DNA of 64,000 bases from Magnolia sinica (Eukaryota; Streptophyta; Magnoliopsida; Magnoliales; Magnoliaceae), in the NCBI RefSeq assembly GCF_029962835.1, contig NC_080573.1, forward strand, positions 32,047,001-32,111,000. The letters run 5' to 3'. The notes beneath the pieces are model-generated. The model made no database searches. It worked only from the letters and a program-made list of their open reading frames with translations, and had not been told where the DNA came from. Shown here one piece after another: positions 11,381 to 21,904 of the stretch. The first letter of the stretch is position 1, and every line of letters begins with the position of its first letter. The position numbers and the translations under genes are program-made.

Positions 11381-11864
11381 CATAGTTCTGCATCATTTAA
11401 AAGATAGCAATGACTCATCCTCCTCATATGTGGTCCAATTACGGGACCTTATAGATGAAGCACATATCTACATTTCTAATAATTAGACAATCCTCTAAAT
11501 TCAATTAATGTCTTAGAAATGAATGGCCAAAAACTATAGTGGGTGGTCAGATGGTTAATATTATGTTTTTAGTGCAATTTCTCAGTTATGCTCCATCCAC
11601 CATCAGGTGAGTGATTCAGACAGTCTGGATCGCCATGTAACTATGCCATGTGAACGTTTGAAGTGTCGCCATCACATTTTAAATGGTGCAAAGCTAGGTC
11701 AAACTAGGCCCGGAAACACAACAGGACATGCCATCCAGTCACCCCATTATACATGTTTGGCATCTTGGAAGGCCAATTGAGTGTTGACCGTTCTCATCGA
11801 GAGTTTGTTCAGGTGCACCATAAAGTTAAGTGGTTGTAGTAGGAGCTCGTATGAACTAGAAATA

Positions 11865-14800
11865 AAGAATTATAGTCTTGAATCAACTTTTCAATTTTTT
11901 GGAGGATAAAAATATCCCTCTGCCGCAACTGCACAACACTTCATATGGTGGGATCTTGTCTCAAAAAATGAAAGGTTATTTTTAAAAGGGACGTGAGCGG
12001 CACCCAAAATTGAAATTAGACCCATTGTTGACCAATCTAATTCGTTCATTTAACTAGACAGTCGTGAACCAATAGAAGGTTCTTTTTAGTTTTATATTTG
12101 AATTTCTCTATGGCTCACAACTTCACTAACGTTGTGCATTAATTCTTAACAATTTTCTCATGTGTGCTCCATTTGTGATAAATCTTGTACTCAAAACTTA
12201 AGCGGATGACATGAAATTAAAACTCCCTAGATGTGGACGGGATGGATTTTCTTCAAACTAACCCAATGAGCCCTACATAAGATGTAAATAGGTTTAAAAC
12301 GTGAGACCCTTCCGCAAAGGGTCATTAGGGCATTTTCTTCTTCTTTCTTTGGTTTTTTCACGAGAATAGGGGAATGTATTTTTTGGCTCCCTTCTTCCTT
12401 CCTTAGTTTCCTTTATAGTTATTTGATAGGTTTTTTTTTTTTTTTTAAAAAAGAAATTTAAATTTGTATGAATGGTAGGAGTTTGTGAAATAGAATAGGG
12501 TGTAGAAGAATACTATAATGGATGAATTTTTATCATAGACTGATGTTGTAATAGATAAATTTTGTCATACACGAATGTTTTAATGCATGAATTTTCTAAT
12601 GAAAAAATATTATAATGAATTAATTTAATGAACATTGGAATATATGAATTTTGTAATTGATAAAGTTTTGTAATGGATGAATATTATATGGTGGATCATC
12701 GGTGTTTACCATGGATCGCCAATATTTATATTGTAAATTGTTGATATTTAATGTTAATCACTAATATTCACTGTGGATAGCCAATATTCACTGTAAATAA
12801 CTGATATTTTTACTATGAATCGTAAATATTCGTTATGGAATACCGGTTCGACGAAAATGACCATAACTCCCTCGTTACATTTCCGATTTAAGTGATCTTA
12901 TAATCGTTGGAAAGGTAATTTGATCTAAAGGATTTAGAATCATTTCATTTTAACATTATTTAATTGGCCAAAATTGAGACCAAAGTTCATTATTCACCGT
13001 ATAATTGAGGATATTCACTATGGGGTATCGGTCTGACGAAAACAACCAATACTCTCCCATTCAATTTGGGTGATCATGTAATCGTTGGAAAGATAATTTG
13101 ATAAAATTTTAAATGAATTTAGAATCATATTGTTTGAACATTAATATTAGATTACTCAAAAGTGGGTTCAAAGTTCATTATTAACTATGGGATTGTTGAT
13201 ATTCACCATGGGGTATCGGTCTGACAAAAATGGCCATAATTTCGTCGTTACATGTTTGATTTGTGTGATCTTATACTTGTTAGAAAGGTAATTTGACGAA
13301 CTTTCAAATGAATTTAGAATCATATCATTTAGACACATGTGATTGAAAAGGTAATTTAATGCACTTTCAAATGGTTATAACTCCCTCGTTACATGCCCAA
13401 TTTAGCATACGATGAATGATAAAATTTGATCTCACTTTTAGGCGATCAACTGGTATTTAAATGAGATGATTCTAAGGTCATTTGAAATTTCATTAAATTA
13501 CCTTTTCAACAAGTATAAGTTCACTCAAGTTCGACATGTAATGAGAGAGTTATGGCTATTTTTGTTAGATCGGTACCTTATAATAATATCCACGATCCCT
13601 CAGTGAATAATGAATTTTGGGCCCACTTTTATACAATAAAATAGTTTCAAAATAAGTTGATTCTAAATTCATTTGAAGGTTTATCAAATTACATTTTCAA
13701 CGAGCATAAGATCATTTAAATTTGACAAGTGATGTGAGGGTTATGGTTGTTTTCATTTGACTAATACCCCCACAATGAATGATGAATTTTGGGCCTAATT
13801 TTGGATAATCAAATACTATCAAAATAAGATGATTTCAAATTTGTTTAAAATTTCATCAAATTACCTTTCTAAAAAGTACAAGATCACCCAAATCCAATAT
13901 ATAACGAGAGAGTTATATTCGTTTTCATCGGACCGGTATACCATAGTGAATATCTGCGATACACACTGAATATCGGTGACCACACTTAATATTGGTGATC
14001 CATAGTAAATACCAACGACATATACTGAATATTAGTGATCCATAGTGAAAATTTCGATAATCCACAGTGAATATTGGCGATCCACAATAAATATCGATGA
14101 TCCACTATACAACATTTATCGATTACAACATACTTCTATTTCGGCATTCGCCAATTATAAAATTTCATCTATTACAACATTAATCAATTCCAACATTTAT
14201 CACATTCATCCATTACAATATTCTTCCATTATGAAATTCATGTATTAAAACATTCTTCTATTATAAAATTCATCAACTATGATATCCTTTCATTATAAAA
14301 ATTCATCAATTATAGTATTCTTCTATAGATTATTCCTTTTCACAAACTCTCACCATTCATATAAATTTTTAAAAAAAACTAAAAAATAATTATAAAAGAA
14401 ATTAAGAAAAAAGAAGAAATGGAGCCAAAAAAACATAATCATCTTTTCACATGAAAAAAATAATAATAAAGAAATGAAGAAGTAAATGAGCAAATGGCCC
14501 TAGTGTGGAAGGGACTCATGTTTTGAATCAATCCATATCTTATGTTGGCCCACTAGGTTATCTTGAAGTAAATTCACTTTGTCCACATGTAAGAGGTTTT
14601 AATTTTATTTCATTGGCACAAATTTGAAGACAAAACTCATTACAAGTGTACCATATAGGAGAAAATAATTTAAAATTAATGCACAATGTTATTATATAGT
14701 TGTGAGTCACGAAGAGTTTTAAACATAGAACTATGAAAAATCCTTCTATTGGTTCAACGTTGTTCGATTAAAATGGACAGATTGAATTAGCTAACGGGTA

Positions 14801-14985
14801 TGCCGAATTTTAATTTTAAGTGAGGTAATATCTTTAACAAAAGAAAGAAAAAAAAAAAAACCTTTAAATTTTTAAAACGAGAGTCCATCTAACAATTTAC
14901 CAGAGCATTTTCATCCTTAAAAAAATTGAAAAAGTATATTTGAAGCTAGAATCATGTCACAACAGGAAACATTGTCATAGCAGGG
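11865..14985. mobile_element. Long imperfect palindrome (foldback-like element), copy B
   Basis: Same structure as 5600-8710 with the centre near 13410. Both arms keep the 23-bp, 22-bp and roughly 185-bp internal repeats. Differences from copy A include poly-T (about 12431-12446) and poly-A length changes and small indels. No coding region. Confidence 0.68.
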
Positions 14986-15219
14986 ACACCTAAACAAATA
15001 ACCCTATGCTAATGAAGTATGAACATCCATGTACTTTCACGTTGCAGCTGTAAAAGTGGTATATTTTACCTAATCTAAACCTTTTAAACCGTAGCCCCAC
15101 ACAGATGAAACATAGCCACAAAATTGGATTGATTGTATCTTTATAATTTGACATTCATTGATAGTTAAATGTTGAAAATGGAGAATTGATTTTTTTTGAA
15201 AAAAAAATCCCTATTTGAT

Positions 15220-15404
15220 TTAGATTGTTTGATGTCCATTGTTTGCGATGGTAAGACTATCTCATGAGTACACCATCCTGATACTTTTTTCAGGTAGTAT
15301 CTATTATTTTAATGGTATGGATTTTCTATAAAAGTACCATATCGGTGGTCTATGTGGTATGTTGGTGGTGCTCTTGCTTGTAGGTGCTCGGTTCTTTCAT
15401 TGTA
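15220..15404. other. Non-coding junction right of the duplication
   Basis: Sequence unrelated to the flank of copy A. It contains 'tttttcaggtagtatctattattttaatggt'. Nothing recognised. Confidence 0.3.
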
Positions 15405-15547
15405 AAGGAGAATGAGTGTTTTTCCCACTGTATGTCTCACTGTTGAGCCACGTACCTTATTACACCTGTCCAAACTTACCTTACCAAACTAAGCCCCTAC
15501 TATACGGGTGACTTTTCACCGGACCAAAATACCCCTGCTTTCCTTTC

Positions 15548-16099
15548 AAAAGCGTATTGGCCGGTGTATGAAGACGAGTGCTGACGCTCCTTGAACTCCG
15601 AGTTGTATGAACGGTTCAAAAGAGATCAAAGTTACATGGGCCCCATAGTTATGTATTTATTATATCCACAGCGTTCATCCATATTTCGAGATCATTTTAG
15701 AGCATTATAATAATAATAATAATAAGAAATCATATCCAAAGATCAACTGGACCACACCACAAATAGCAGTGGGTAAATTAATTTTCACCATTAAAAATTT
15801 CGTAGGGCCAACCGTAACGTTTATTTTCCATCAAATATATTCATAAGGTCACAAAGGCCTAGATGAAGAGGAAAAACAAATTTCATATTGATCCAAATCT
15901 TCTATGACCCCTAAAAAGAGTTTCAATGGTAGACATTCAATCCTCCACTGCTTTTTACAGTGTGGTCCACTTGATAGTTAGATCTATCTTATTTTTCGTC
16001 TCAAGCCTTAATAGGAGCTCGCCAAATGGATCGACGGTTTGGATATAATACATACCTCATAATAAGACCGATAGAACTTGTACCAGCCAATCCACTTCC
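15548..16099. mobile_element. MULE-like MITE, intact relative of the split element at 2955-3901
   Basis: The left end 'agcgtattggccggtgtatgaagacgagtgctgacgctcc' and the right end, reversed GGAAGTGGATTGGCTGGTAC, carry the GGATTGGC core of this family's TIR. The body has the shared blocks 'tcatccatatttcgagatcattttag', 'ggaccacaccacaaatagcagtg' and 'tcataaggtcacaaaggcctagatgaag'. It preserves 'catacaactcggag' (reversed) uninterrupted, which is the pre-insertion site of the MITE at 3273-3800. Confidence 0.65.
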
Positions 16100-16392
16100 T
16101 GTTATATGCGGCGGTAGTGTCGCGGCATTCTGTCCAGTTTTTTTTTTTTTTTTTTTTTTTTTACAAGGAGAAATTTTTCCCTCTACAATTTTTTCTAATA
16201 CGTATTTATGTAAATATGTATATATGAGCATATAAAAATATTTTTCTATCTTTTTTATTCATTTAACAAGCATATCTCCGAAACCAGAATGAGTTACTTG
16301 ACGTACCATATATGATTTTGGGGGTAAGAGAACCTACTTTAACCAACCAGCCCGGTTATTTTCCAAGATTCCATCAGGTCGATGGTCAAAAA

Positions 16393-17112
16393 TCCATTTC
16401 ATTCACTTTGTGATTAATTTCAATCAGTTCGCGGTGAATTTCATTCACTTCATTCACTTCGCGGAGAATTTCATTCACTTTGCATTTAATTTCATTCACT
16501 TCACGGTCAATTTCAATCAGTTCGTGGTGAATTTCATTCACTTTGTGGTTAATTTCATTCACTTCACGGTGAATTTCACTCACTTAAACATGAATTTTAC
16601 TCACTTTGTAGTCAATTTCATTCTCTTCATTCACTTCGTGGTCAATTTCATTCAGTTCGCAGTCAATTTCATTCACTTCGCGGTTAATTTGATTCACTTC
16701 ACCGTCAATTTCATTCACTTAGCGGTGAATTTCATTCAGTTCACAGTCAATTTCATTCACTTCGCGATTAATTTCATTCACTTCGCGGTTGATTTCAATT
16801 AGTTCGCAGTCAATTTCACTCACTTGGCGATCAATTTCACTCACTTCGCAATCAATTTCACTCACTTCAACATGAATTTCACTCATTTCGCAGTTAATTT
16901 TATTATCTTCATTTACTTCGCGGTGAATTTCATTTACTTCGCGGTCAATTTCTTTCACTTCACGGTCAATTTCAATCCGTTCGTAAATAATTCCATTCAC
17001 TTCGCGGTGAATTTGATTTACTTCGCGGTCAATTTTATTCACTTCATTCACTTCGCGGTCAATTTCATTCACTTCGCAGTGAATTTCATTCATTTCGCGG
17101 TCAATGTCAATG
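16393..17112. repeat. 21-bp (heptad-coding) minisatellite, about 34 units
   Basis: The unit is close to 'tcattcacttcgcggtgaatt' (21 bp), with occasional 9-bp additions of 'cattcactt'. Because the unit is seven codons and lacks stops in several frames, long frames run on both strands: plus-strand frames 16410-16802 and 16824-17132 repeat FIHFAVN, and minus-strand frame 17213-16719 (164 codons) repeats EIHREVN / EIDREVN. The minus-strand peptide has hydrophobic I and V at heptad spacing among charged residues, a coiled-coil pattern. No promoter, splice site or domain supports a gene, so it is annotated as a minisatellite. Confidence 0.9.
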
Positions 17113-17312
17113 GATATGGTTGTAATCCGTAGCCATAGGGAACCACATCTTTCAAAAATTACATTTCTAATAAAGCAGGGGCATTTTGGTCCAATAAATG
17201 TGTGTCCGTACAACAGGGGATAATATGGGAAGATAAGTTTGGAAGGGCCTAATAAGATACGTAGCTTAAAAGTGAGGTATACAGTGGAAAAAAAAACTCA
17301 AAGAGAATTGTC

Positions 17313-17682
17313 CACCTCCAACTCTGTGTGTGAACTCAATGCTTTTTTAACACTGCATTCTCCGTCTTCTTGTACTGGATCTTAACTGTGAAAAACGTGG
17401 GTCTCACTATAAAGATGTCCTGATCTGGAAACTAGGATGGTGCATTCATCAAGCACTCTACGCCATTAAAATCAATGCACTACCGTTTGATCTGATTCAA
17501 TGTATGGCCGTGGCCTAACCAATTTGTTGCTAGCCCTATTTGAACTAAAGGTGGTACTTACAGTGTGGCCCACCTTATGAACAGATCAGATGTTCTACGT
17601 ATGGCATTTGGGTGGAAAAAGACAGCTTTGTACGGTAAAGTTTACGTGCAAGGGTGAAAAAAAAGTAGCATGATTCTAATCA
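17313..17682. other. Non-coding stretch
   Basis: No gene or complete element is seen. Phrases such as 'cttacagtgtggcccaccttatg' suggest an eroded MITE fragment. Confidence 0.35.
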
Positions 17683-18213
17683 AGGCCGGATACTGTACAA
17701 CATTTTCTAGAATAAGTTTAGTGTACAAACGTTGAGAGTGGGACCTACAGATGTGTTTTATGACATCATGCCCGTCCATAAGATTTTACCAACCATGAAA
17801 TGGATACTTCACAAGTATCACACAAATCCAACCTTTATGTAGCCACCACATGAATTTGAAGATTTTGGATGGTTTTCCATCGTTTTCTATGGGGCGGACT
17901 ACATGATGATTATGTAGGCCTGAAATTTTTCGTGAATACCATCATCATGGTCAAATCACTTGATGAGAAGTTTACTTCACATAAAAACAATATGGTAGGC
18001 CACACCATAGAAAAAAATAAGTAACCATCTAAAAAACTTAGATTTAACGGTAGCCTGCATCATAGTCGGATCGATCTGATTTTTTACATGTCCAAATTTC
18101 ATGGTTCATAGACTCTATTGGACGGAGTGGATAGCATTAAACATTATGATGGGCCCCTCGAAAAGGAGTTGTACCATAAACTTATTCTAAACGGGTTATA
18201 GAGAATCCGGCCT
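17683..18213. mobile_element. TIR-bounded MITE, 531 bp
   Basis: The left end AGGCCGGATACTGTACAACA continues to 'tctagaataagtttagtgtac'. The right end reversed is AGGCCGGATTCTCTATAACC and continues 'cgtttagaataagtttatggtac'. The TIRs span about 45 bp with mismatches. The interior has MITE-like wording ('gtgggacctacagatgtgttttatgacatcat', 'gatgggcccctcg'). A convincing TSD was not found. Non-coding. Confidence 0.65.
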
Positions 18214-18410
18214 CATTCGTTTATCACGTTTCCTATTCTCAGAGCATACGTGTTTGGCGAGCGCAACGACTGACGTAGTAACAATAATAGATGTCAATTG
18301 TATCCAAATCTTCTCTTAAAAAGACAAATACGTACGTATTTTCAAACATGCATGCACCATACGTGGACGCATCTTACTTGAGAAGAATATCCTATCCATT
18401 CAAAAGGGTG

Positions 18411-18935
18411 GGATGCAGTTTGGGTACTACCTGCCACGGTCCCTGGCTAAGAACATAGGGCCTCTGAGGGGCCACCCTGTTGTATGGGTTTTATCCAAAC
18501 CGTTCATCCATTTTGCCATTTTAAGCTACAAGCCCAAAAGTGAGGAGTTCCCAGGCTCAGGTGGACCATACAGCACCAATTAAACACCCATTGCTGAAAA
18601 CGTTATGGGGGCTAGAGAAGTTTTGGATTAATCTGATATTTTTGTTTTCCCTTCTTTCATGTTTATACGACCTTAGGAACAAGTTTGATGGTAATTAACC
18701 ATCATGGTGGCCCTAGGAAGGTTTCAATATTGAATGTCATAATCACCATTGTTCCCTTGGTGTGGTTCACTTGAGCCTTGGATTTACCGCAATTTTTAGG
18801 TTTGTATCCAAATGGTATGGTAAAATGGATGAATGGTGTGGATAAAATAGATACATTACTTTGGCTCCTTAGCCCCTATACGTTGCTAACTAGGGATGGC
18901 AGGGGTAGCACCCAGTACACGTTGCCAAAGTAGTC
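18411..18935. mobile_element. MULE-like MITE
   Basis: The left arm 'gggtactacctgccacggtccctggctaag' is inverted at the right as 'gggtgctacccctgccatccctagttagcaac'. The interior shows 'accgttcatccattttgccattttaagc', 'caggtggaccatacagcacc' and, reversed on the right, 'catccattttaccat', as in the other copies. A second piece of the terminal wording ('ggggtagcacccgatatgctccc') follows at about 18950-18975, perhaps a partial terminal duplication. Confidence 0.55.
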
Positions 18936-18998
18936 TAAGGATGCATGGTGGGGTAGCACCCGATATGCTCCCCTAAAGTTTCAGGCAAGCACATACTG

Positions 18999-19385
18999 AG
19001 TGGGAGTGGATTAGGTGAGACTCAAACTCACCCAAGATGGTGCGGCCCTTGCCATTAGGGTTGTACATCAAGCTGAGTCGAGTCGAGGTGGGCCAAGCTT
19101 GGCTTGGCTCGTCCGTGCTCTTCTCGAGTTTGAGGTCGAGCTTGAGCTCGGCCTCAAGCTTACCATTAGAGCTTGGCTTGTTTGTCAAAACTTTCGAGTC
19201 AAGCTCGAGGCGAGCTAGTGAATCGAGTCGAGTCGAGCTGTCTCCCAACCTAACCCAACCCCCATCCCACACTTGATTCTAACCTGACTCAACTAATGCA
19301 ACCTCCAAATCAAATATTTAATTAATAATATACATATATATATTTATATTAGATAGAGCCATAAAAGATACGTTATTATTGTTGG

Positions 19386-19427
<42 letters not shown>

Positions 19428-19880
19428 CTTGAGCATGGTAGGTTAAGTAAGGAAGGAAAATAGTAAGAAAGGAACGAACGGGTAGGATAGAGTTTACGTT
19501 TTAATTTTTTAATTTTTAAATATTATACACACACACACACACACGAGTCGAGCCAAGCTGGGTTCAAGTCGAGTCAAGTCAAACTCCACTATATTCAAAC
19601 TCAGCTTGTTTTGAAAATGAACTGGGTCATATGAAACTTGGCTAGCCTCGAGTCGTCATTCGAGTTGAGTTAAGTAGAGGTAGATCGAGCCAAGCCAAGC
19701 AAGCTTTCCGAGTTAACTTGACTCATGTACAGCCCTACTTGCCATAGGGCCCACCTTGATATATGTATTTGATGTGGTCCAGTGGAGCTGTAGACCTGCT
19801 CATTTGATAAAACCCTTACATCACGATGGGCCACAGAGCCCCGCCCGGACGGGCGAGGTAGGACGCAATCCGCTTCCCCA
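18999..19880. mobile_element. MULE-like MITE split by a hAT MITE
   Basis: The left end GGGAGTGGATTAGGTGAGAC leads into 'tcacccaagatggtgcggcccttgccat'. After the hAT the sequence resumes 'agggcccaccttgatatatgtatttgatg' and ends 'gggcgaggtaggacgcaatccgcttcccc'. The right end reversed, GGGGAAGCGGATTGCGTCCT, pairs with the left. The internal part is shorter than in other copies, so an internal deletion is likely. Confidence 0.55.
19056..19737. mobile_element. hAT-type MITE with perfect 8-bp TSD
   Basis: The element is 682 bp. Ends are TAGGGTTGTACATCAAGCTG and, reversed from the right, TAGGGCTGTACATGAGTCAA. It is flanked on both sides by CTTGCCAT (19048-19055 and 19738-19745), a perfect 8-bp duplication. 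The subterminal zones are rich in 'gagtcgag/ctcgag' wording. The centre has a (GA)n run at 19389-19425 and a short (CA)n near 19528-19544. The small open frames here (e.g. 19015-19276) arise from the CTCGAG-rich arms and are not genes. Confidence 0.88.
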
Positions 19881-19943
19881 TTACTCCACCCAGGTACACA
19901 TGCCAATATGCAACACGTGCAGGCTCTGAGCTGTACATCAGGA

Positions 19944-20035
19944 AGGCTACACTTTCTAGATCATCCGACTCTATGTTAGGTAGGCTACACTTTCTAGATC
20001 ATCCGACTCTATGTTAGGTAGGCTACACTTTCTAA
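19944..20035 (+). repeat. 38-bp tandem repeat, 2.4 copies
   Basis: The unit 'aggctacactttctagatcatccgactctatgttaggt' starts at 19944, 19982 and 20020. The first two copies are identical and the third is partial. The identity suggests a recent local duplication. Confidence 0.9.
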
Positions 20036-20600
20036 ACTTTCATGCCTACGAATAAAAAGAGTTCACTTCTCCCATGGGCCACAGAATCTAAAACAGACGG
20101 ACAGCCAGGAAAAATGGTTTAAACTGTTATTTTAGTTTATACATTGCGGCCCTCCTTAGAAGTGAAATGGTCTGATTTTTCAGACATGAGATGTAAGCAT
20201 CATTTCAAACCAGGCGTAAAGCTCAGATCTCCCGCACGCGTTCGCTATTGACATGTGCTTGCATGTAGATAACAAGCCTCGAGAAAATTTGATTTCCGAA
20301 GTAGAACCGTTCTATGGGTACAGCTTGGGACAAAGTATGAAGAATAGGGCCCACCAAATGAACGTTAGTGATCTCATACATGCATGCTACATCTGCCAGA
20401 ATAGAAATTCATGATGCCAGGGTTGCTTTTGAGTTCGTTCTGCCTCCAAGGAGCAGGAGGCTTTTACTTGACTTGGGTGTCACGTAACTTCGTCCACATG
20501 TGTCTCACATGTGTGGGGACTTAAAAGGTCCTCCTTTGTCATTTTCTATCCGCGTTATGGTAGGAAATTATACCTTGAACCGATCCATCACTATCCGTGT
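20036..20600. other. Non-coding stretch
   Basis: No gene or element ends recognised. The 3' end is the insertion site of the following hAT MITE. Confidence 0.35.
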
Positions 20601-21175
20601 GTAGGGCTGTACACGAACCAAGTTATCTCGCTTGACTCCACTCAAAAAAGCTCGATTCAACTCAGTTCCAAACTAAGTTCGAGCCGAGTCGAGCTGATTT
20701 TTTTAGCTTGAAAAAATTTCAAACCAAGTTCGAGCTCGACTCAACTTGGATCGGTACCCAACTCGAATCGAACCAGTTCGGTGACTCGGTTACTTTGATA
20801 TTGATATTGCTCACCAAGTGTTTGATGAAATGACTCAACGAAGTGTCGACTGGTGGTAATGAAGTTCTGTATATGAAACAAATACCATTTTTTTCTTGAT
20901 TTTGATGTTTCCTACAAGGTGTTTGATGAAATAACTGTAAACAACTGTTGTTGTTTTACTTACACTAAGAAATTAAAATTATACTCCACGTGTTTGTGAA
21001 AATGCCGCACAAGCTCAATCTTGGCTCAAACTAGCCCAAGTTGCCAACCGAACCGAGCCGAGCTATCCAATCAGGCTCGAGGACCGAGCCAAGCCTAGTT
21101 CGAGCTGGGGTCGGTTAGTGGCTGATTCGAGTCGAGCTGTGCCAAGTTTGACTCGGTTCGACTCGTGTACACCTC
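20601..21175. mobile_element. hAT-type MITE, CTCGAG-rich family
   Basis: Ends AGGGCTGTACACGAACCAAG and, reversed, AGAGGTGTACACGAGTCGAA are inverted. Flanks ATCCGTGT (20593-20600) and ATCTGTAC (21176-21183) agree at five of eight positions, consistent with an old 8-bp TSD but not proof. The central part ('ctcaccaagtgtttgatgaaatgac', 'ggtgtttgatgaaataactg') recurs reversed in the element at 25025-25682. Non-coding. Confidence 0.65.
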
Positions 21176-21183
21176 TATCTGTA

Positions 21184-21824
21184 CATGAATCTTGATGGTG
21201 GTGACAGTTGTGGGAAAAATTAAAGTGGTTCACTATATAGAAAGTATAATTGAGCACGAGAGAAATGTCTCGAAGCTGAATCACCTAGAGGAGCAAGATA
21301 AGCTTCTACCTCGAGCTAATAGAGCATAGAGCTCAAAGAATGTTGCAAGTGACTCTTCCGACAAAGAGATGGGCCCTAAGCCTACCCCGACCTGAGTTAT
21401 CTAAGGAAGAACCACAAAAGGAAAGATTCAGAATTCTGCCTTAAACGAAAAAAGGAAAGATTCAGAATGATCTTACCCGAAGATCACACTGACAAGGCAG
21501 GATCAACAATAACTTTAAGGGGTAGATTTCCACCCAAATAAGGACCCTCTAGTGAATACAACGAATCTAGCGGATCCTATAGGGATATGCATGTCTTGAA
21601 ACTGCCTAAGGACCTTATAAATATAGAAAATGCAATTGAAAGTAAGCAAACAAACCCAAGCTCAAGCCTTTAATCCAAGTCTACCAACCTGACTTAGGTA
21701 TCGGAGGGTCCACAACCATCGTCAGCTTCCCCTATTGTCTACATCTTCCTATTCCTGTAATGTCCATTGGTGGGCTTACCTCCACGATTGATCACATCTG
21801 TTTGACCAGATTCTGGCAATAACA
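21184..21824 (+). mobile_element. 5' LTR end of a Tat-type Gypsy element
   Basis: The right boundary is set by a primer-binding-site-like block that follows directly. A TATA-like TATAAATA lies at 21616-21623 ('gaccttataaatatag'), followed by 'aagcaaacaaacccaagctcaag' and a 'ggtatcggagggtcc' block common in Tat-group LTRs. The LTR appears to end in ...AACA at 21824. The left end was not located, because the region before 21300 merges into unclassified sequence. Confidence 0.55.
21616..21623 (+). promoter_or_regulatory. TATA box of the Tat-type LTR
   Basis: TATAAATA about 210 bp before the LTR end, in the position expected for the U3/R promoter of a Gypsy LTR. Inferred from position and sequence only. 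Confidence 0.45.
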
Positions 21825-21826
21825 TA

Positions 21827-21846
21827 TTTTCGTCGTCTGTGGGAAC
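21827..21846 (+). other. Primer-binding site of Tat-type Gypsy element
   Basis: TTTTCGTCGTCTGTGGGAAC resembles the TGGCGCCGTCTGTGGGAAC block seen next to the 5' LTR of Tat/Ogre elements, with changes in its first half. It sits two bases after the proposed LTR end. Confidence 0.6.
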
Positions 21847-21904
21847 GATAACAAAGCCAAATTCTCACCATTTCCAGCTTGAGCCACCACTTTTTCTCCT
21901 CTCG

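Larger units (their letters stand above)
10624..15219 (+). repeat. Segmental duplication, copy B (4.6 kb, direct)
   Basis: Direct repeat of 4363-8949 with the same components: truncated hAT (10624-10864), MULE-like MITE (10865-11380) and palindrome (about 11865-14985). Differences are scattered substitutions and short indels, for example longer A/T runs. It abuts an LTR-like fragment on the left and a 'tttagattgtttgatgtcc' sequence, unrelated to copy A's flank, on the right. Confidence 0.92.
15405..17312. mobile_element. Inverted-repeat-bounded element carrying a MITE and a minisatellite
   Basis: About 125-145 bp at the left (15405-15545, including 'cccactgtatgtctcactgttgagccacgtaccttatta' and 'ggaccaaaatacccctgcttt') is inverted at the right (17165-17312, reversed: 'ccactgtatacctcacttttaagctacgtatcttatta' and 'ggaccaaaatgcccctgcttt'). 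Between the arms lie a MULE-like MITE (15548-16099), a T-rich run (16139-16162) and the 21-bp minisatellite (16393-17112). The TIR architecture suggests a non-autonomous DNA element. Exact ends and TSD were not resolved. Confidence 0.55.

Noticed and set aside
16410..17213. Three long open frames over the 21-bp repeat as protein-coding genes
   Set aside because: The frames are open because the unit is 21 bp and stop-free on both strands. No start context, splice site or non-repeat domain supports translation.
19015..19276. Overlapping frames rich in SSRVE / ELELEL
   Set aside because: They arise from the CTCGAG-rich arm of a hAT MITE with a clear TSD.
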